Source of the DNA: Pleodorina starrii
Taxonomy: Eukaryota; Chlorophyta; Chlorophyceae; Chlamydomonadales; Volvocaceae
Assembly (NCBI GenBank): GCA_030267565.1
Contig: BRXU01000012.1
Coordinates: forward strand, 42,501-106,500
Length of the DNA: 64,000 nt
Direction of reading: 5' to 3'
In this document: positions 59,314 to 64,000 of the stretch, one piece after another
How positions within the stretch are numbered: the stretch's first letter is position 1
Layout of the letters: each line of letters begins with the position of its first letter
Notes under the pieces: generated by a model
What the model was told of the DNA's origin: nothing
Seen by the model: the letters and a program-made list of their open reading frames with translations, nothing else
The model's database searches: none
Made by a program: the position numbers and the translations under genes

Positions 59314-60768
59314 ACGATCGATTTGAGGTAACAGCCTCGCCACGGATGCCCAGAGGACCGTCCATATCATGTTGCGCAGCAGGATTCCAGCAGCGGCTGT
59401 TACGCCACCGGTACGTATGTACGGCGACGGAAGTCGTTTGTCGTACTGCTTTGGTTGGTAACGGTCGAGACGTAACACTCGTCCCAGCGGCGGCAGGTGG
59501 GACGACATACAGGAACTCCAACCGCCAAAGCATCACCAGAGCCATGTGAACAGGGGGGGCGGGCGCGCTCACGGCCGCTAGCTAGGCCGGTCAATAACTT
59601 CCAACTCGCAACTACGCACGGTAACGCTAACCGAAAACGCAAGTTGGGTGACTGATGGGGGCCCTGGTGTGGGACGGCAAGCATGTGATTGCACGACCAG
59701 CAAGTGTCGTGTCCCTGTCCCCCCTCCCACACTGGTACATACGTAGAACTCAGGCACGGTTGAATCTTCAACAATAATAATGTGTCCTGCTGACATCGAT
59801 ATCTGCGTGGGAAATTCATCATACCTAGGCTAAGGTAGGTCATCAGCCCCGCAACACCGACACCACGATCACGCCGGGCACGCACAGTGCATTATTGCGT
59901 GATAAGTCCAAAGAGGGCGACACCCACTGTCCATTGTCATCATCGAATCACGAAAAACGTGAGATAGGGGATCAGCCGGCCCGCCCTGAAACGGATGGGC
60001 GACCTGCTATTCCCACCTTAAACACCACGTCCGCCGGCCAGGGCTGCCGTGCGCGCTAGTACGGCGAGCTGCCGCTTCCATTGACATTCATTTCGTTACG
60101 ACTTGACGACGCTGCAAAAGGCGGCGGCGACCGACGACCGCAAGTAAAGCTGCTCACCGAAACTTTCGTCATGGCATCGTGCGTGGGCCGACTGCTAGCC
60201 GCCGACCCGCGGGTCAGTGGTTCGGCTGCTGTCCCAACGGTGAGACCCACGGGTCGGCCCTCCTCGAAAATGCCGCCTCCGTAATCCGTCGGTCACCCAC
60301 CGATCGAGCGACACACGGCGGTGGTTAGCTGCGTGCAGCAGCGCCGGAACATGAAGACGCGCTTCGGAGAGCGTCCAGATAGCGCTTTCGTTCACGATAT
60401 TGCGTCGGAGGGGCCACCGTGCTCGGCGTCCAAGGTCGTCGCACGCAGCCGTCTGGCATGGATAGGTCGTTTCAGACATTACGTCGTTTGGCCGATGGGC
60501 GTGATCCTATATATCTAGGACGCCTTTGGGAGCTGATGCAACCACCCGTTGATCGAACGGATCCACCGTTACAGCCCCTTTCGTTCATTACTACCGTAAT
60601 GTATGCAGTAAGGAAGTAATAAGTGGTCGTGCAAAGCTGTTTCGGTACGGTGCTTTCATCAGGTGCTTTCATTCGATTCAGCAGCCAGCACGCAGCGCGC
60701 GGCACACACCATCGCTCGGGCAGGCAGCAGGAAGTTTGTTCTCCGTTGGAGGTGCCACATAATAAGCA

Positions 60769-61026
60769 TCACGCGAAAAATTGAAGTCCAAGGACAGCGC
60801 TCGTTGGTGACAGCAGCAGCTGCACGCATGCCTTAAGTTCTGTACTACTTGCCGACTGTATGTACATCCTTGTACGCACGTGATCCTTAGCCAGCCTTTT
60901 GGTTGCTTTGGATCCGAAATCATCTTCTATATATTCAGCCTCTTTCATCAAACACTGATGAACTGAAAGAATGTCGGGTCCAACAAAGCTTGTTAGCGCC
61001 CTGTTAGCATAGCGCCTCATACGCAC
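60769..61026 (-). CDS. Possible exon of an unrecognised protein
   Basis: The frame reads LTSFVGPDILSVHQCLMKEA, then a Glu/Asp/Lys segment (KATKRLAKDH) ending at a donor-like CAC|GTGCGT. The composition looks protein-like, but no partner exon or family was identified. Confidence 0.25.
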   Translation of the reverse strand: MRMRRYANRALTSFVGPDILSVHQCLMKEAEYIEDDFGSKATKRLAKDHVRTRMYIQSASSTELKACVQLLLSPTSAVLGLQFFA

Positions 61027-61170
61027 GGGTATTCAAGCATACATGGCATACCGCTAGGGTACCGCTATCGGTCCCGACGCACGGAATCGAACTTTTCACT
61101 CCAATATAGTTGCGCCTCGACGTGAACGAACCTGCTTATTAGTGCTGCTTCGTTCAGACACCGCAGATAG

Positions 61171-63205
61171 ATGAAGGAGATATATGGCACAGTGCATGGG
61201 GTCCCTCCGCCGGGCGTGCCTTGTCAACCGCTTTCATCAGGCGTCCTGCAGCAGCTGCCTGCTGCTGAAGTTGCGACATCGATTGCGACGACGTCGCCAA
61301 CGCCGCCATCACCGCCGTTGTCGGCGGTGGAAGGCAACCCGCCTGCTGCTGCTCAGCCACAATCCTTATATGTGCGTGGGTTTTCCTTTTCGACGATGCG
61401 CGACTTGCCGAATCATTAATAATGTACATGGTGACAAGTGCAAGCAAATGACAGGTGTACGTACGTGCGTAACCTTGTACGTTGAATTAATACCTGCCTG
61501 CAGCAGAGCAGTTCAACCCGTTTTGCACGGACGGATGGACCTACCTGGGTGTATATATATATGTATATAATTGGCTAGCTTTGCTTGCTTGTTTGCTTGC
61601 TTACTTGCGCCCAAGTATCCATCCAAAGGGCGTGTCGCTCGGTCCCTGAACGCACGCACGCACGCGCAATCAATGGTATTGTTGTATGTGTGTGTCCGTG
61701 CGTCATCATCCGTCGCTCGCTCGTGCACATGTTAGCACGTGTGCAGACCTGCACGCGCGCGCCCTCTTCTGCATGCGCGCGCTTCTGAGTGAAATGTATG
61801 CCGTTGCCCTTGCTTCCTGGATATACAATGCTGCGCAGCGACTGGCTTGTGATGGTGCCACCGACGCCATCTGCAGAGCCCTCGAGATTCTGGCCCCCGC
61901 CCTGCCGGCGCCCGGTATGTATCGTATCGCGCGCATGCCATGAAGTGGCCACGAAGGGATTTCGCGCCATTAAGGCCTGGCCGTTCCCAGAGTGCATTGG
62001 GCCGCAGCGGACACGGCTTCGTTGTTGCGTTTTGCGTGCGTGGCATGGTAGAACGAGCCCCCACGCACTTGGGCCATAACCCAACCCTCGCTTCAAACGC
62101 CGCCGGGCGTGGCTGGGCCTCAATTAATTACCATATTCGATGCGCACATGGTTGGCATTATGTAAGTTTAGTATGTACGTGCATAATAAACCCCAGACCT
62201 TCACCTATCGCTTCGATTAGACGGAACAGGCGGGCCCGGGCCCCAGGTTAACACGGCGGCAGCCATACCACGCATACCGGTATATACCGGGATATATCTT
62301 TATATATAAAGTAATATATATATATATATATATATTAAATACGATTAAAACGGCTCATCTTACTTGATTGGGTTGCAACGTTCTGCGTGCGACCCCACTT
62401 CAGCGAGGGGCGATCGATCGAACATACAGCTAGCAGCAGCGTCAGCTTGCTTATTTTTTGAGCTGTCGAGCTTTGCACTCAGAACAAACACAGCATGCAT
62501 GGCTGAGTCTAGCTACTGAGTCAGTCGTGTAAACTGCGCTGCGGGCTGGTGTCATCAAGGCGCGCGAGCGTTTTTGGCTCGCTACTAGGTCTTCCCCTCC
62601 GGACAATCAATCATATATAGCAGCACTACTTGCGTATTACTGGCGAAATTGAGTCTTTGTCGACACACAGGAAATCTTGCGCTCTGTCCCTACCTCCATG
62701 CATCCCGCCCAGCCGAAACGCCGCACAACGGAAACCTACCTAGCCTTGCTTGGCACTTTACGTACATTATTTTTAAATACTGTATACATGACGTGCTTGC
62801 CACCACGGCAAGCAAGCAAGTGTATGTGTATGCCCGCGTGCCCGATAATACATTAAAACCGCGCGCGCCCTACTACGTAAACAAAACAGCATGAATGACA
62901 TCAATGCACAGCAGCTAGCCTTCTCCTCGGAAGTATGTGGATGATTCCCCACGCAACGGCGAATCGAACATATATATATGCGTATGTGTATATGCCTGGC
63001 TGATCCGCCGCATGCAGGCCCCGGTGTGGTGAAGGTGCTGCTCGCCATCCTGCACGCAATTGACCAAGCGGCGGACAACAAAACGAATCTGGTGAAGCTG
63101 AGGGATCGCGCGCTGGCGTACATGGACATCCTACTTGTGTACCGGGCGTCACTGGACACTATGAAGTATCTGCAGGTCATGACCGAATTCAAAGAATGCC
63201 TTGAG
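61171..63205 (+). CDS. Second NLR-family gene, 5' exons only (runs off window)
   Basis: Exons: 61171-61371 (Pro-rich, MKEIYG...; donor TAT|GTGCGT; least certain), 61839-61914 (acceptor GCGCAG; LACDGATDAICRALEIL...LPAPG; donor G|GTATGT) and 63018-63205 (acceptor ATGCAG; VVKVLLAILHAIDQAADNK...; donor GAG|GTGGGA). Exon 3 is 188 nt in phase 1/0, the same length and phases as exon 3 of the NLR at 9087-32071, and the residues align (LLAILHAIDQAADNKTNLVK against [20 protein letters not shown]). It is therefore a paralogue whose MLKL_NTD-like domain starts here; NB-ARC and repeat exons are expected beyond 64000. Confidence 0.65.
62309..62337. repeat. AT dinucleotide run
   Basis: TA repeats in intron 2 of the second NLR gene. 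Confidence 0.85.
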
Positions 63206-63268
63206 GTGGGAACGTGCGTACGTGCGTGTGCAGCAGCACTCCATGTGTAGAAGTGGACAGGAACGGAA

Positions 63269-63640
63269 ATGACTGCGCCGAGTCATAGTGTGCAGCTGCG
63301 GGTCATGGGGCGCAGGCGGGGAATGACTGCGCCGAGTCATAGTGTGCAGCTGCGGGTCATGGGGCGCACGCGGGGAATGACTGCGCCGAGTCATAGTGTG
63401 CAGCTGCGGGTCATGGGGTGCAAGCGGGGAATGACTGCGCCGAGTCATAGTGTGCAGCTGCGGGTCATGGGGCGCAGGCGGGGAATGACTGCGCCGAGTC
63501 ATAGTGTGCAGCTGCGGGTCATGGGGCGCACGCGGGGAATGACTGCGCCGAGTCATAGTGTGCAGCTGCGGGTCATGGGGTGCAAGCGGGGAATGACTGC
63601 GCCGAGTCATAGTGTGCAGCTGCGGGTCATAGGGTGCAGA
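63269..63640. repeat. 54-bp minisatellite with 162-bp higher-order period
   Basis: ATGACTGCGCCGAG recurs at 63269, 63323, 63377, 63431, 63485, 63539 and 63593. The variable end cycles CGCAGGC, CGCACGC, TGCAAGC and repeats that cycle, so the array is two 162-bp triplets plus a partial unit. Open frames on both strands result from the unit length and are not genes. Confidence 0.96.
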
Positions 63641-63659
63641 CACGCTAGCAGAACATGGA

Positions 63660-64000
63660 TGCAGAAAATGACTGTGTGGACCGAATGACTGCACGGAATG
63701 ACTGAAAATCAGTCATAAAGTGACATCCCAGTCATATCCCAGTCCCACGGTGACACGTTATGACTCGTTTCCAGTCATAATTCCAGTCATATATGCAGTC
63801 ATAAAAAATATGACTGTGCTTTATATGACTGGCCCCAGTCATATCGGGTGCTCTCCCTGCCCGCTTTCCATGACCAGGGGAGCACGTTATGACTGGGTTT
63901 ATGACTGGGAATATGACTGGCGCCCCCGTTATGACTGGGTTTATGACTGGTTGTATGACTGGGTTTATGACCGAGATGACGCTTTATGACTGGGCCTTTT
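63660..64000. repeat. Dense TATGACTGG/CCAGTCATA cluster
   Basis: The word (T)ATGACTG(G) and its complement occur more than 20 times in both orientations, spaced irregularly to the window end. The layout resembles the CTCCGTAA/TTACGGAG clusters in the other NLR gene. Confidence 0.85.

Larger units (their letters stand above)
58496..61170. other. Spacer between helicase and second NLR gene
   Basis: No gene established. Contains a tRNA-like relic at 59249-59313 and a possible minus-strand exon at 60769-61026. The helicase 3' UTR lies at the left end and the NLR-2 promoter at the right, but no clear signals are seen. Confidence 0.5.

Overview
This window is nuclear DNA from a eukaryotic alga, most likely a green alga (Chlorophyta). 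The case rests on spliced genes with well-behaved intron phases, a plant-type MCTP (PRT_C) C-terminus, a plant/yeast-type MAA3/SEN1 helicase, TTTTAGGG-like telomeric words scattered in introns, a UGUAA poly(A) signal behind one gene, and heavy microsatellite and retroelement load. The lineage call is inference; no plastid or rRNA marker is present.

Layout. 1-3792 is a compound CTGT/CTGC microsatellite that abuts the last two visible exons of an MCTP-like membrane protein (3933-5141, +). After a repeat-rich spacer comes a very large minus-strand gene (32071 down to 9087). I reconstruct it as a 12-exon NLR/STAND receptor of about 1288 aa: Pro-rich N-terminus, MLKL_NTD/HeLo-like helical bundle, an EF-hand-like segment, a complete NB-ARC ATPase, an alpha-helical repeat region, an acidic Glu tract and a short C-terminal domain. 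Its introns hold three insertions: an intact Ty3/gypsy chromovirus (11110-17349, identical 282-bp LTRs, TSD AGGAT), a 5'-truncated non-LTR retrotransposon (18969-20112, 15-bp TSD), and a ~7-kb block (about 22197-29191) of 210-bp satellite units and a duplicated Pro-rich-looking segment, bounded by inverted ends and clusters of CTCCGTAA/TTACGGAG.

32-45 kb is gene-poor: a small gene for a secreted protein of unknown function (39026-37501, -), an acidic ORF (42727-43320, +), a four-helix membrane protein (44942-45370, +) and a long CCTT microsatellite. 46163-58495 (+) is a complete 25-exon SEN1/MAA3-family SF1 helicase (1014 aa) with all helicase motifs and an acidic, RGG-type tail; four consecutive introns in it use GC-AG splice sites. 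At 61171 a second gene of the NLR family begins on the + strand and runs off the right edge; its exon 3 has the same length and phases as exon 3 of the first NLR.

The main biological points are (i) a small family of algal NLR-type receptors whose N-terminal domain looks like the MLKL/HeLo cell-death bundle, and (ii) a recently active chromovirus with gag and pol in one frame separated by a UAG codon and an adenine-methyltransferase-like (Dam-like) domain placed before its protease. Exon coordinates were derived by hand from splice motifs, phase continuity and family similarity; no alignment or database search was run.
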